From: Pyrus communis | Taxonomy: Eukaryota; Streptophyta; Magnoliopsida; Rosales; Rosaceae | NCBI RefSeq assembly: GCF_963583255.1 | Contig: NC_084807.1 | Coordinates: 14,903,072 to 14,967,071, forward strand | DNA length: 64,000 nucleotides | Reading direction: 5' to 3' | Shown here: positions 22,615-35,318 of the stretch, one piece after another | Position numbering within the stretch: the first letter of the stretch is position 1 | Layout: each line of letters starts with the position of its first letter | Translations under genes and position numbers: made by a program | The notes under the pieces: model-generated | What the model was told of the DNA's origin: nothing | Databases searched by the model: none | What the model saw: the letters and a program-made list of their open reading frames with translations, nothing else

Positions 22615-23400
22615 ATGCAAGATAACGATGTTGGGCATGAACAAGTTATCTTTTATCTCAGCCGTAATCTGAATTCGCCGGAGCTCAACTATTCACCTGT
22701 CGAAAAACTTTGCTTAGCTTTGTTTTTCGCCGCATCAAAACTTTGGCACTACATGTTCCCATCTGTTACGCAGGTCATTGCCCAAACAGATGTGATTCAT
22801 TACATGCTCACTCGGCCTATCATCAAAGGTCGAATTGGGAAATGGACACTAGCTTTATCCGAGTTCAGTCTACAGTACGTATCCTAAAAGGCCGTCAAAG
22901 GCCAAGCTCTCGTCAAATTTTTGGCCTAACACCCTTCTACTTATGGTTTTGGGGGCAGCAACGTCGAAATTGGCTTAATCATAACACGCGACAACCACTA
23001 GACTATGCATTTCGATGGTTCCAGTACTTTGACCTCGGTTGGTGTTGGTATTGACATTCAATCACCCAACCACTACCGCTGGTATTTCTCTCTCAGGTTG
23101 GATTATGGCTGTACAAATAATCAAGCTTAGTATGAAGCTCTTATCATCGGCCTTCACATCTTACACGATTTAAGAGCAACCTGTGTTCTCATCTTTGGTG
23201 ATTCTAAACTAGTGATTAACCAACTCAACGACGTGTTCCATTGCATGAGTTATGCTTTGGCGCCCTATCACATGGTCACCACCTATTTGGCTGAGTCGTT
23301 TGAACGGATTACATTTGAGCATATTTCGCATATTCAGAACATGGACACCGACGAACTCACCCAAATCGCCTCTGAAGCACAACTCACGGGGGCAAGCTAA
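22615..23400 (+). pseudogene. Tat RNase H and second archaeal-type RNase H
   Basis: 22615-22887 carries the first RNase H (IFYLSRNLNSPELNYSPVEK, then LWHYMFPS). 23150-23400 carries a second RNase H-like domain (FGDSKLVINQLND, LAPYHMVTTYLAESFERI, HISHIQNMDTDELTQIAS). The first would normally degrade RNA in RNA/DNA hybrids; the extra domain is an acquisition specific to Tat-type plant elements. Both are interrupted by stops and frame changes. Confidence 0.8.
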
Positions 23401-24719
23401 GCTGGGGAACACCCACAATCCCGCGATCGTACCCAGCCTTGGTCAATCAGCAAATTCTCCAGCACAATCACGTGATATGCACAAGAACGAGGGTTCACGC
23501 CACGACCAAAGAATGAGGGTTCACGCCATGAATTACGTGTCATACCAAAATGAATTATACCGAAAGGGTAAGGATGGGTTACTATTATTGTGCCTCGGCC
23601 CACAGAAGGCTATCCAAGCAATGACCGAGGTACATGAAGGAATTTATGGAGCTCACCAATCAGGACGCAAAATGTGCTAGTTGCTCCGACGACATGGTTA
23701 CTTCCGGCCAAGTATATTAAAGGATTGCATCGAATACGCACGGGGATTGCATACCATGCCAGATTCATGGACCAGTACAGAGACCCCCGGCCGAATTACT
23801 CCATTCAGTTACTAAACCATTGCTATTCAAGGGATGGGCAATGGACGTAATCGACAAAATCACACCATCGTTGGGAACGGCAAAACATGCATGGATAATA
23901 GTAGCAACCGATTACTTCACTAAGTGGATCGAGGCAAAATCATACGCCGAATTAATAGCCAAAGAAGTCTGCAGATTTGTAGAGGAAAATATTGTGGCCA
24001 AATTCGACGTGCCAGAAACGATCATAACCGACAATGGCACAATCTTCACGATCGACAGGTTTAGGGAATACACGGCAAATCTGAATATCTAACTTGAGCA
24101 GTCTACGCCGTATTACCCACAAGCGAACGAGCAGGCCGAAGCAAGCAATAAGGTATTAATTGGCATTCTAGAAAAAATGGTAAGAGAGAGGCCTGGGATG
24201 TGGCACTTAAAGTTAAACGAAGCATTATAGGCATACCAAACGTCACCCTGGACGGCCACCGGAACAACTCCTTATGCGTTAACTTACGGACACGACGCTA
24301 TGTTACCAGTCGAGCTAAGTATAAACTCATTACGAGTAATCGAGCAGAGTAGTTTGTTTAGTGCGGAATATAGTCAAGCTATGCGACAAGAATTAGAAGA
24401 CCTAGAAGAAAATTAGATCAACGCGGGTAATTTATTAATGACACAGAAGAAAATTGCCGAGCGAGCTTATAATCAATGCGTCAGACAAAAAATGTTCAAC
24501 GAAGGAGAATTAGTTTGGCAAACGGTGTTGCCTGTAGGGATTAAAGACCCCAGGTTCGGCAAATGGTCGTCAAATTAGGAAGGACCATTCATCGTTCACA
24601 AAGTTCTCGACAAGGGGGCATATCATCTTGGAGATCAGATCGGTTTAATTCACAAATTGCCAATTAATGGAAAATTTTTAAAAAAGTATTATCCAATCAC
24701 GTGGGAAATGCAAGAATAA
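23401..24719 (+). pseudogene. Tat integrase
   Basis: An N-terminal linker at 23460-23680 leads to the core, with GWAMDVIDKITPSLGTAKHA and WIIVATDYFTKWIEA near 23830-23935 and ETIITDNGTIF near 24017. These supply the first two acidic residues of the DDE triad; the third should fall near 24130. The C-terminal part ends KYYPITWEMQE and TAA at 24717-24719. Stops at 24090 and 24415 interrupt it. Confidence 0.82.
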
Positions 24720-24783
24720 TTATCATTGTATTAAACTCATGAAAAGAGGCAAACAAATACATTCAAAAAGCTCCTAAAAAATT

Positions 24784-27700
24784 CTAGGGGGTCGAAGGGA
24801 GGAAATTTTCGAGAGCAGCCTTCAATTCCACCCACCTCACTTCACTCAAAATTATCTCAACTTGCCTCGTCTTCTTATTAAGCTGCAGCTGCTGGATGTG
24901 CTTTAAGCCGGTAGTGAAGGTCGTAAGCGGAGCTTTATTTGCCTCAAAGTCCCTCTCAAGCTGTGAAGCAGCAGCTGACCTTTGCCGTTGAAGCTCGGCG
25001 ATTTGACTCTGAAGCTCAGAAATTCGACGATCAAACTCAGTCAGCTGCGCCTTCTTTGCTTTTATCGCCTCCACCTCTGCCCAGCTAGTCTTATGCGCAA
25101 TCTTGGTCGCCTTCAAGTCGTCCTCGGCCCGTAAAGCTTGTTAAAAAATGATGAAGTGTTGCTGAGTCCGCTTTAGAAGGACAGTCAGATAAGCGATATT
25201 CTCCATGCTCAGGAAACCGCCATTTGCAAGGTCATTCAGGCACTCCCCAACGGAGTCAAGACCCTTGCATTGGAAGACCTGAGAGGCAAAGAGGGACAGA
25301 AACTCTTGTAGCCTAACAAAAGCCTGAGCCTCGGCCACAGCCTCCACTGGTTCGGCAGGGGCAGCAAAGGAACCGGCCGGGCCAGTCGTGCTCTGAAGAA
25401 GAGCATCGAGCTTGACCTCCCACGAAGGCTGTATGTAGAGAAAAATTCGTAAGCAAAAGGAAAATTAGATGGAATGCATGACAGAGGGAATGTGTTTCTA
25501 GACTTGCTGGGAGGAGACCTCAACCATGCCCTCTGGTTCATTGCTCGAACCTAGAGAACTTAATGGCCGAGCCCAACGCCTAAGACCACTTCTCAATTCA
25601 CGCGGCCGATGGAGGTTATCTACATTTGATGGCCATTGAGGCGGCCAAGAAATGTAGACAATACCTTTCGGCGCATAAAATTATCGATGAAATGAACGTT
25701 CGAGCACCTGACATTTAATATTATCCTAAGTTCAGATGCATCATAATAAAATTGATGAAGGAAGGAGAGTGAGCCTTACAAAGGCCGAGGTAACTTCTTG
25801 CAGAGGAATGTTGAGGTCTTCATCTTGTGGATGAAGCGGCGTTTCGGCCGTCGACTCAGGCTCAACCAGAGGCTTCTTCCCACGGTCAGCTATAGGAGGA
25901 TCTGGATGGACAGCTGCCTCGACCACAGAAGGAGGAGGGACGGAAGAAAGGTTGGCTGGTCGAAGGCGACGCTCCAGTGAAATTTTGTTACTCTCGTCAT
26001 TCTCATCGTCCTGAAAGAAAAAACTGTTACGATTTGAAAATCAGATAAACAAAGATCATTAGTAATGGAATCATACCTCTTCCAGAATAATCGTTGGTCA
26101 CTGGATAGAGGGTGCCTCAACGGGTGCAGTCGTCTCCTCCAAGACGGGCGCAATGACCGGCTCCGAAGCCACAGCTGGAGTAGTGGCCGGTTCGGCTATG
26201 GGTGGTTGGTCCGCCAGGACTGGGATAACTGGGACGAAAGAAGAGACAACAGAAGCGGTTGATCCCGTGGTCTGGCTGGAGATAACGTGAATCTCCCACT
26301 CCTTATTTTTAGCCAATTTCTTGACCCGTTTTGAAAGGCGAGGAGTGTCGTCTACCATCTTGACGCCCTGATGAGGTTATTTGGTCAGCAGAGTTCACTC
26401 GGTGGTTTTAACTTCGAGGAAGGGACCGATTTTTTCTTGGTCATCGCCGCGACGACCACATCGACTTTCTTCAACGACCTATCATCTGAGAAAACAGGAT
26501 CACATTAGAAAAAAAGGTAGTGATAATTGAGGAAAGAAATAGGAGAAAAGGGTAACTGCCTACCTTGAGTCGGCTCTTTGGATTGAGAGGCAAAGATTCT
26601 CCTCGGTCGATCACCAAAAAGTCTGTCGGTAATGTTTTCGACCACAGCCCCAAAGAAGGCACCAGTATATTCTTCCCACTAGTCACCGAAGGTGTCTGTG
26701 CTGAGAGATTCTGGGAGAGCTGGTTGGAGGCGGAATGTTTTGCACCGATCCTGAAACTCTTTCTCGGAATCTCGGTGCTCCCTCTCTGATGAGCCAGAAA
26801 TGTGTTCTCGGTTGAAAAGGGAACGGGAAGTGAGTAGAGGGATCAGACAACCTTGAAGGTATCCAAGTTGACAGGCCGTGAAGTGGGGGTGGTAGACTTC
26901 CCAACTTGCTCGGCGAGGATCACAGCCAAGGGGAAGGTCGTGTGATAGCACGATCGACCCCCAGTTTTGGCGGAGGGTAGCATCAGCACCATCGGTCTAG
27001 GCTGACAATGGAAGTTTAATGAAGCAAGGGTGTTTTTGACGACGACAAACTAGAAATTCGTCGTCGGAGAGGACTTCTAGGTCGAAGAGGTACTTGAAGA
27101 TTTCTTCGGCTTGATGAGGAAGCGGTGGCCGAGATGCTAGCCGAAGGCCGAGCGAAGTAGTGGGTTGGAAGGTAGAGACATTCGGCCAAAGGGTGGTAAA
27201 ATAAACTTGTAGCCAGAGTTGGAAGACCCAGAGGGGACCATTCTGGTTTGGGTCAATTTTTCCAATGGTCGCTTCGGCCAGGCAATGGAAAAGGTTGGCG
27301 AGAATGGCCGAGCTAAGCGACAGAGTATGACCACTAGCTAGGGCCTCAGCCACTGGCATGTTCTCGACCAAACATCTGTTCAACCGAGTACAACAAATGA
27401 ATTTGTTGTACTAGTAGAATAGGAAGGCTTCATGTTCTCCTTTCCTAAGACTCTCCTCGCCTCAGCTAGCGAAGTGAAGGATGAGGGTGTTGTAGTTGAA
27501 GAAGTTCTTGTGTAACTTCTGATCTTCTTCTTTCAAGGGTTCTCGGCCATCTTGTTTCAGTGTTTCGATATCTCGATCTTCGAAAAGCACCTTAAGGTTA
27601 AGATTCGACGGGTTCCCAAAGAAAGCCGTATCTATCGGGATCCCAGATGGAGGAGTCCCGAGAATAGCTGAGACGTCAAGGATAGTGGGGCCGAGAGGGC

Positions 27701-28397
27701 CAAAAGGAAGAACCATGGTGTTGGTGGCCGAGCACCAGAAACTCAACGCTGCCATGAGGAGCTCTTTATCCATGGTTAGCTTCATGATCGAAAGCTTGAG
27801 GGCGTCATAGATACCAAGGGCCTTCCATTCTTGGCCAAAGAAGTTTTCCATTCGGACGACCCAAGCTACCCAGTTGGCGTTGGTCGTGGGCCAGGCTCCT
27901 TGTCAGGCAGTGAGCCTTCAAAAGAGTAGTGATTGATGAAGGAACCGTATCCTTGAAGAGCGGCCCTAGGATTTGGTGGGTAGTGCTCAAGTCACCTTCG
28001 AAACGTAGAGTTTTGATGGTGTTCCGATCAATAAAGCTTTTGCATTTGCTGCATTCGTCGCTAAGCTTGAAAATGAAGGTATTAAGACTCATTTTGGAAT
28101 TTGGAAAATGCTTGGAGAGGATTTCTAGGGCAGGAGTTTGTTTTCTGGGATTTAGAAAGCAAAATGGCTGAGATAGTCTTTGAAGGTTTCTGGAAACGTT
28201 TTGTATTCGAAAGCACTAGAGTTTGAATTGGGGGGAAAATTAACCGGGAAATGGCCAATCATTTCGGATATTTTGGAAACTTTCAAGGATAGGATAGAAG
28301 TTTTCGAGGATCTGGGACGCACGATTGCGTGCGGCGGCGGTTTTAATGCATTAATGAGGAAGAGACGCTTCGACGGGCGCACGTTTTCGAGGGCCAT
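24784..28397 (-). pseudogene. Antisense plant-mobile-domain (PMD) ORF of the Tat element
   Basis: Opposite to gag-pol, between integrase and the 3' LTR, the minus strand carries a series of open pieces. These are 28397-28152 (start MALENVRPSKRLFLIN), 28092-27805, 27851-27462, 27383-26997, 26951-26679, 26358-26098 and 25116-24784. The centre reads MENFFGQEWKALGIYDALKL, then LLMAALSFWCSATNTMVLPF and GPTILDVSAILGTPPSGIP. This is the aminotransferase-like plant mobile domain, found in MAIL/MAIN proteins and as an antisense ORF in plant Tat elements. The last piece is a coiled coil (FDRRISELQSQIAELQRQRS). Some gaps could be introns, but stops suggest decay. Its role in the element is not established. 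Confidence 0.75.
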
Positions 28398-28590
28398 GAT
28401 TAAGAGTTGTTAGGATTGGCAGAGAGTCAACACATGGTAGTACGTCGGGAGTAACAAGGATAGTGCAATGATATTCCATAAATGCGCATGGTAATGGTTA
28501 TCAAGAACAGTTAAGTCTAAAAAGCAAAAGATGTTTTTGCTTCTTCAAGGTCGAGATCCGACCAAAGGTTGGCAGTCAATGACCTCAGAA

Positions 28591-28602
28591 GTGAGGGGGC
28601 AA
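28591..28602 (+). other. Polypurine tract of the Tat element
   Basis: GTGAGGGGGCAA lies immediately before the 3' LTR, where it would prime plus-strand synthesis. Confidence 0.8.
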
Positions 28603-29737
28603 TGTTTGGGCCCAAAATAATATTGTTGGGCCAAGTGTAGGTTTGTGCTCGGCCCAAGGCCGTGTCAAAATACTATGGGCTGCCTGATGATTCCGGGCCA
28701 TTTAGCAGGGATGGTCGAGTCCTATCGTAAGAATGAGTAGTCCAGATAAGCAAAGAGGGTCGAGGAAGTCTTGGTGCAACTAGGATTCTCGACCAGCAAT
28801 GAATAAAGCCCCGAAGGGGGGGGTGAGTTCAAAGTCTTAATGGGAGTAGGGTTGTTCAAAGCAAAGTTGGAACGGAGCAAGGACTCCCAATCCAGATAGG
28901 AGTCTAATGCAATCTCAAGGAGTTAGTGCTATAAATACAAGAAATCATGCAACAATTGAGGACCTTCAATTTAACACACAATTGCCCTATGCAAAACCTC
29001 TCAACATTTTGAGATTTTTTATTTTCTTTTCTCCAACCGACACACCTTCAGTTTGGATAAACAACACTGTGAAGGTAACCAGCGAAGACCTTCAGTTTGG
29101 ATAAACAACATTATTGCCGTAGAATCAGCCGACCAAGGAACACCTTCAGTTTGGGTAAACAGCACTGCGTCGAGGCCGACTGGTTACCTACCTAAGTCTC
29201 GGCCGAGAAGGGTTTTCGAATCCTTGTTGGCAGAGGTCACCTTATTAGCCCTCTCGACGAAGTAAGGTGGTACGAGTTATGACATTCGGCGTACTGGACA
29301 CCAAGTGATTTTATGATTGGATACTCACAAGTGAGTTTCAGAGTTCGGCATTCTAACAGCCGAACCACATTCACCATCAAGATATACATCACCTTTGAAT
29401 ATTTGTGTCCGTACAGTCTGGTGTCAATTCGACGTGCTTATACTCTTACGAATATAATTACGGTGACCAAATTGGGCATCGACGATTTGTGAACTTCGCA
29501 GAACTAGCAGCCTTGTCTTCAGGCTCTAGAACCCAAAGACCGAGAGTGTTCCTTCCTCGATCGCAGTCGCAAGATAAAAAAGTCAACAACGCGCTCAACG
29601 CGACATTAACAAATTCTACTCCTCGGCCAGGCTTGGCCGACGAGTTGGCACGCCCCGCATCCAATCGAATGACTTAGTTAGCTTATTAGTTACTCGGCCT
29701 ACGCGCCGCGTAGGTTTTGTAATTTTTAGAGTCAACA
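28603..29737 (+). repeat. 3' LTR of the Tat element (1135 bp)
   Basis: It starts TGTTTGGGCCC after the polypurine tract and ends GAGTCAACA, as does the 5' LTR. A TATA-like 'gctataaatac' near 28928 could be its promoter. The phrase 'cttcagtttggataaacaac' recurs three times at about 29046-29165. Confidence 0.9.
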
Positions 29738-29956
29738 GAGAGCTATTAGGGTTTTAGTCAAAATTAACGTAGGATAAACAAAGAATGATCGTAGGGTTTA
29801 ATTATAGTGTTTGGGTTTATTGATAAATTTGAGATTTATTATTAATTTCATTTTGTATTTAATAGTAATTATGCAATAGGGTAAAATAGACAATTAACAT
29901 TCAAAATTTTAAGTTGGGTATAAAAAGAGGTTGCATGGGTTTAAATAAAATTTCCC
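29738..29956. other. Right arm of the inner TIR element
   Basis: AT-rich non-coding sequence, ending in the inverted repeat mirrored at 10106. Confidence 0.6.
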
Positions 29957-30009
29957 TTTATAAAATTTAGCCTACAAATTTAGTCTCCTTAACATTACTC
30001 AAAGTTTTA

Positions 30010-30919
30010 TTAATCAAGTATATAATGGGAATGAAAACGTGCAAATTACAGATGAATGCAATACATAGGTCTATGATCAATTAATGAACTAAGGCATCTT
30101 TATATGCTGCAAAAAAAGCACACACGACTCTATTTAACAATGGGACCATATTTTCTCACCACCATAATTATAGTATATACTCATCATACACTTAATCATC
30201 TATCATGTGTTATTTTATTTAATTCTAGTTAACTTTCACATTAAATGTTACTTTTTCAATTTTGAAAAAAAAAAAAAAAAACCAAAAAGTAAAAGGATAC
30301 ATTACAAATGATTACGTGTGTGACGAACATACACTATAGTTTATGATGATAAACAAAAATGCTCCCACTCAACCATAAGTCAAAGATTAAACTTTGGATG
30401 ATGGTACCAGATAAAACAACAATAACTATCATAAGCAGTTATACAATATTTGGTAACAATATGTTATGACGGTGTACTTTTCTTTGTATCCCGTATGCTG
30501 GTTATATAACTATATTGCTACAAGTAATATTAGACCTTAAATATGAAAATCAATACCACGTCACACATTGGTTTTTATAGGTGCCAAAATTTACATCATC
30601 CAAGTTGTTCGTATCATCGCGGTGTATTGCTCGTTTAATAAAGAACAATAAACAAAATTAAGAGACGATCTTGCTGATAACATGTTGAAATGAAAGTATA
30701 AAAAAGAGAGAATAGGAGAGAATAGATATAGAGATTAGAGGAAGAAATTAGAATATCATTTCCTTCTCATTAGAGTGCCTTACATAGAAAATGTCTTCAC
30801 TAATTACATATTACATATATATTGACCCAAAAGTGCACAACCATATAATAATATTATTTATAAAAAAAATCTCAATCATTACCATTAAACTTTTTTCTTT
30901 TCTAATTAACTACATATAA
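30010..30919. other. Intergenic, nothing recognised
   Basis: AT-rich with a poly-A run at 30264-30282. No coding frame or bounded repeat is seen. It ends with the target site tataa (30915-30919). Confidence 0.6.
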
Positions 30920-32734
30920 TGACACACCCCGATCGAGATCAGGGCATGCTGGCCGTCACGTGGAAGTGACGTAACCATGTGCACAGTGCGGAAGCTAATA
31001 AAATAATAATGGAAATGGTAATACGAATAAATAAAAACTGGTTTTACATAAGGTAATAACAAGTGCAAGCATAAGTGTGACGCTAAGTTCAAAGCATAAA
31101 GCCTAAAGCAGTCCAAAAGAAAATGTCGCAACAAAAGTACACCCGAAGGTGGTCCTACGCTGGTGATCGTCTGTCAGAAATGCCGGGAAAATCCTCTGGG
31201 AAACCACCAAACGTACTAGCCAACTAGAACCTGGAGCGGCGCAAAACAAAAGCGTGAGTAGGCAAAAACAAAGCTTTTCGAAAACCATTTAACAAATAAG
31301 TTCTAACCCCTCGCCGTAAAACCTGTATACTTCCCAGAAAATAGACATATATATATATATATATACATACACCAATCATGCTCAAGAATATGTCGTGCCA
31401 AAACCTCAGAATGAAATGCAAGTGCTCAGGTATAATCATATCACTATCATATAATCTGGCAGCCGGAGTCACCTAACGTGACCTGTGCGGCTGAATCTAG
31501 AGCTCAAATCTCAATCTCACTAACTAGACCTGCACACGAGTCGGAACCACCTAAAGTGGTCTGTACGACAGGCCTGGGTGTAATATATATATATATATAC
31601 GCTCAAGTGCTACGATCACGTGAAGGTTGGGCGAGTAATCGCGGGTCACCTACGAGTCGGAACCACCTAAAGTGGTCTGTACGATAGGACTGTGCACCTA
31701 ACTTGGATCCAAGCTGAGCGTGTGGTGCGGGAAGTGAACATCACGTGAAGGACTGTGCCCAACTCTGGGCGGGAGCACTAACACCGGGGGTGCAGGTTAT
31801 GAGCTCTCTATGCATCTAAAATCGCTACTGAACGTAAATATAAATCACCACTCACCTGGCACTTACCTGTGCGTCCGCAGCACCAATACACACATATATA
31901 CAAATGCAAGTAACCATGCATAACAAACGGCAATATAATGTATGGCATATAACGAATAAACAATACAATTCATTTTCTGGGAAAATATAAGTGTATAGGT
32001 ATATACGGAAAACCAAAAGCCCACTCACTGGTATGTGAAAGGGTCGTAACCTCCCTGCCTCGAGTGACCATGCTCGTCCTCGTGATAGGATTCACCTATA
32101 TGCGAAACAACTACAAAAACGTTAATTTTAAAACACATAACCAACCTTTAGAAATAACTTCTCATACAATGCTCAAATGGGGTGTATGAATACACCAACG
32201 TGACCTACTCAACCTCAGGATCATCCCCATATTTTTAAAATAATTTTTCACCGCCGCACTCGCCCCCACATGCAGGCCAAGGCACGGCCACACGCGCTAG
32301 CCACGCGCAGGCACGTGCCTGGCACGCTGACGGCGTCAGTTGACGCCGTAAGGAATATTCCGTTATCCCTAACGGTAACCGTCAACGGAGTCAGGAATAT
32401 TCCGTCGTCTTCTCCAACGAGGCTCCGGCGCCGTCGCCGGCGCCGAAAAATCGTAAAAACTTCAAACCTTTGTAATTTCTTCGTTTTTCAACCAAATTTC
32501 ATAAAATTGGTACCAAAATGAAGCTTACAACGAGAGGAACACAATCATACTACTTTCAAGTGCTAAAATCCACGAAATCTCACCTGGAAAATCACCCCAA
32601 CTCCGGCCAACCTCGAAACTCGTGCTCCCGACGTCCAAAAACTTCAAACGAACCACCCCAAGCCTCCTAGGGACCTCACCAAGCTTCCTACAAGCTTGAA
32701 ATTCCCAAAAACATGAGAAATTACGAGTGCATGA

Positions 32735-35318
32735 TGATAGGAGCATATTCATGCGACTTAAATGGCTTGTTCTCGTGCATTTACGTTATGTTTCTTTAGT
32801 TATTTTAGTACTTTAAGCTATTTTCGTGTGTTTATAGGTCCAAAGGGCTAAAGGAGCAAAAAGATGCATTTTGGAGACTTTTGGAGCACTTTTGGGCTAA
32901 GGATGGATAGCTTATGCTTGGAGCCAAAGTGTTGGACGAAATTGAAGACCTAATTGAAGACCAAAGTGTTGGAACCTTGTTCTCTTTAGTTTTAGGACAT
33001 TTAAAACCTTTCCTAATCCCAATCATGCCATGCATAACACACATCCATTCTAACACATTGTCATTGCACATGCATTTCCTTCATTAGTTAATTCACATGC
33101 TCCATACTTATCATCACCACTCACTACTTATCACATATCATCACCACTTATCACTTATCATTCACCACTTATCATATCATACATTCATTTATCACTTATC
33201 ATAATCATTCACTTATCACTTAACATATCATACACTTATCACTTATCACTCATAATCACCTACAACATCCACCTACTTCACCTACAACATCCACCTAATT
33301 CACCTACAACATCCACCTACTTCACCTACAACATCCACCTACTTCACCTACAACATCCACCTACTTCACCTACAAATGACATAGCCATATGTTCCCTCCA
33401 CTACTCCTATAAATACCCTTGCATTCATTCATTCATGGACATCTCATTTCATACACAACACACCACAAACACTTCCATTCCTTCTCTTTGCTGTGAGTTC
33501 CCTTGTAATCCAAACACCATTTTTCCATTCCCCTTCCACTTCTACACCACTCCTCATCCATTTCCATAATCCCCCAAACCTCACCTTAGACCTTGTGCTA
33601 CAACAACGAGGAAGAGAAGAGTGCCTAAACGTTCATACAATTCAAGTTTGAGTTGTTGGAATGTTTAGGTGTTTCTTTGATTTCAATGTTCAAATTCAAT
33701 TCTCTTTGTTTGTACGTATGAGGAATGGAAGAGAAGAGTGCCTAAACGTTCATACAATTCAAGTTTGAGTTGTTGGAATGTTTAGGTATTTCTTTGATTT
33801 CAAAGTTATAATAAACTAAACCCCCTTTAGCTAGGGGGTGATTCGAAATATATGTTTATGCTTGCATTTTGATTTGATTACTTCTAATTGCATTTCATAA
33901 GTTGTTGATTCAATTTGTTTAACCGTTTGATTGATAACTTATTTATGTATGTTTATTAAGAATGCGCGCTTAATTTTCATGCATGAATATGACGCTAGAA
34001 TATAAGTGATTTTCACCTAATCGTTATGAACTTATATTCACAAGTAGTGGAGGTTGCTTATAAACAATCGCGTTAAATGAATTCTTGGCATAAGTTTCAT
34101 GCGTAGTCCATAGTAACGAATGCCTCGTCAACACTTAAAGTTTTCATGATGCTTAATGATCTTTGATTGTATCTTTATTGTGCTTTTCACGTAAAGGACT
34201 TTTGGAGAATGTTGTGAATTGCGTTGCGCTAACCCATCCAATTCATTAACTTAAGGAAAACTTGACGGTTAATTTAAGCGGACCTAATTGACCCGGGGAG
34301 TTGAGAATTAATGATTTGTTGAAATGCAATTGGAAATCGTTTTATTATGCAAGTATAACATATGTGGAGATGAACCCCGTAGCTAACTTTCCATCCATTT
34401 GTTCTTTCTTTTCTTGTTTCTGTTTTCATGTTTAATTTAACTTGTTATTCAATTATGTTAAACATGTGAAACTAATTTCTTTTTTAGAGGCGAATTTGAA
34501 GCCATGGACATATGTTGGTTATGATTTGATTTACTCCAGTTATGAATTCATGAACTTTAGATGTGGGTTACTTTTCTGTTTTGATTAAGAACTTGTTTAT
34601 GTATGTGGGTTGAGGGTCGACACTTAATTTGCATGTCTAAACTTGATGCTAGGATATAAGGGAATTTCACCTAATCGTTATGAACTTATATTCATGAGTA
34701 GTAAAGATCGCTAGTCACGATTGTGTTTAGTAAACCCTAGGCTGGATTAACATGCGTATTCCATAGTTATGAATGCCTAGTCAATGTTTATGATTTCCGT
34801 TGAACTTAATGATCTTTGTTGAATGTCTCTATCATGCGTATTCCATGTGAGAGACTTTGATTAGGAATAATTTGGTTGTAATGCGTATCCCATTCAATCC
34901 AATGAATCTAGGGAAATCTGAAGGTTAATTTAAGCGGACCTAATTAACTTGGAGCATTGTCATTCATCGTTTGTTGAAGTCATAACTGGGAGTCAAATTA
35001 TATGCTTATGTTCATGTGTGGATAAGGAACCCTCTAACTAGTTTTTCTTCATTCTATTCCATCAATTTCGTTTGTACAATCTGTTTTGTTTCCAAGTTTC
35101 TATTTTTAGTTTAATTTCGTCCAAAACCAATCCCCCATTTATTTTAAAGTGTTAGATTAGTTAGAAATACATTTATTTTGTGTTTTACGTTTTTTTGAGT
35201 CAAATCCAAGTGATTAACAATCCCTCCTAATCCCCGGTCCAGAACGATCCCTACTTATACATATACTACAATTTGATGAAAAGAGGGTTTAATTTGTGTG
35301 CGTATAAATCTCGCATCA
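32735..35318. repeat. Solo LTR (2584 bp) nested in another solo LTR
   Basis: It starts TGATAGGAGCATATTC, ends AAATCTCGCATCA, and is flanked by a perfect duplication catga (32730-32734 and 35319-35323). It shares both termini with the LTRs at 41839 and 49614 in reverse orientation. It has an internal duplication: a segment of about 600 bp near 33820-34400 recurs diverged near 34470-35060. A shorter near-exact repeat of about 75 bp lies at about 33614 and 33729. Confidence 0.92.
33257..33375. repeat. 22-bp minisatellite inside the solo LTR
   Basis: About five tandem copies of a unit built from 'cacctacaacatccac' plus 'ctactt'. Upstream (33110-33250) are irregular 'cacttatcat' repeats. The related LTRs at 43860-44095 and 51635-51870 carry the matching 'gataagtgaatg' array on the opposite strand. 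Confidence 0.9.

Larger units (their letters stand above)
14901..29737 (+). mobile_element. Tat-lineage Ty3/Gypsy retrotransposon, 5'-truncated and interrupted
   Basis: Order on the + strand: a truncated 5' LTR (14901-15419), primer-binding site, gag, protease, RT with YIDD, RNase H, a second archaeal-type RNase H, integrase (to 24719), an antisense ORF block (24784-28397), a polypurine tract (28591-28602) and a full 3' LTR (28603-29737). A second RNase H and an antisense ORF between pol and the 3' LTR are marks of Tat/Ogre elements. Numerous stops break every frame. A solo LTR sits in protease at 18644-20777. The left LTR has lost about 600 bp, so no target duplication can be shown. Confidence 0.88.
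10106..29956. mobile_element. TIR element with ~45-bp inverted repeats, host of two LTR retrotransposons
   Basis: The left end GGGAAATTTTATTTAAACCC (from 10106) is mirrored at 29937-29956, and similarity continues inward to 'acccaactt' for about 45 bases. Flanks tttataaa (10097-10104) and tttataaa (29957-29964) give an 8-bp duplication, with one extra T on the left. After removing the Copia (10965-13727) and Tat (14901-29737) elements, about 2.2 kb remains, including T-rich sequence, an AT microsatellite and a receptor-kinase fragment. The superfamily is uncertain (8-bp site suggests hAT). Confidence 0.65.
9971..30000. mobile_element. Mutator-type MITE split by 20 kb of nested elements
   Basis: Left end AAGTAATGCTAGAAAGACTAAATT (read as two blocks, 9971-9994) mirrors the right end, ...AATTTAGTCTCCTTAACATTACTC (29977-30000). 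Flanks are a perfect 9-bp duplication, aaagtttta (9962-9970 and 30001-30009). The original element was only about 170 bp: 9971-10105 plus about 29957-30000. The inner TIR element at 10106-29956 and later insertions separate its halves. A related small MITE lies at 37006-37148. Confidence 0.8.

Noticed and set aside
33257..33375. Regular short repeats resembling a CRISPR array
   Set aside because: The units are contiguous with no unique spacers, in a plant LTR. It is a minisatellite.
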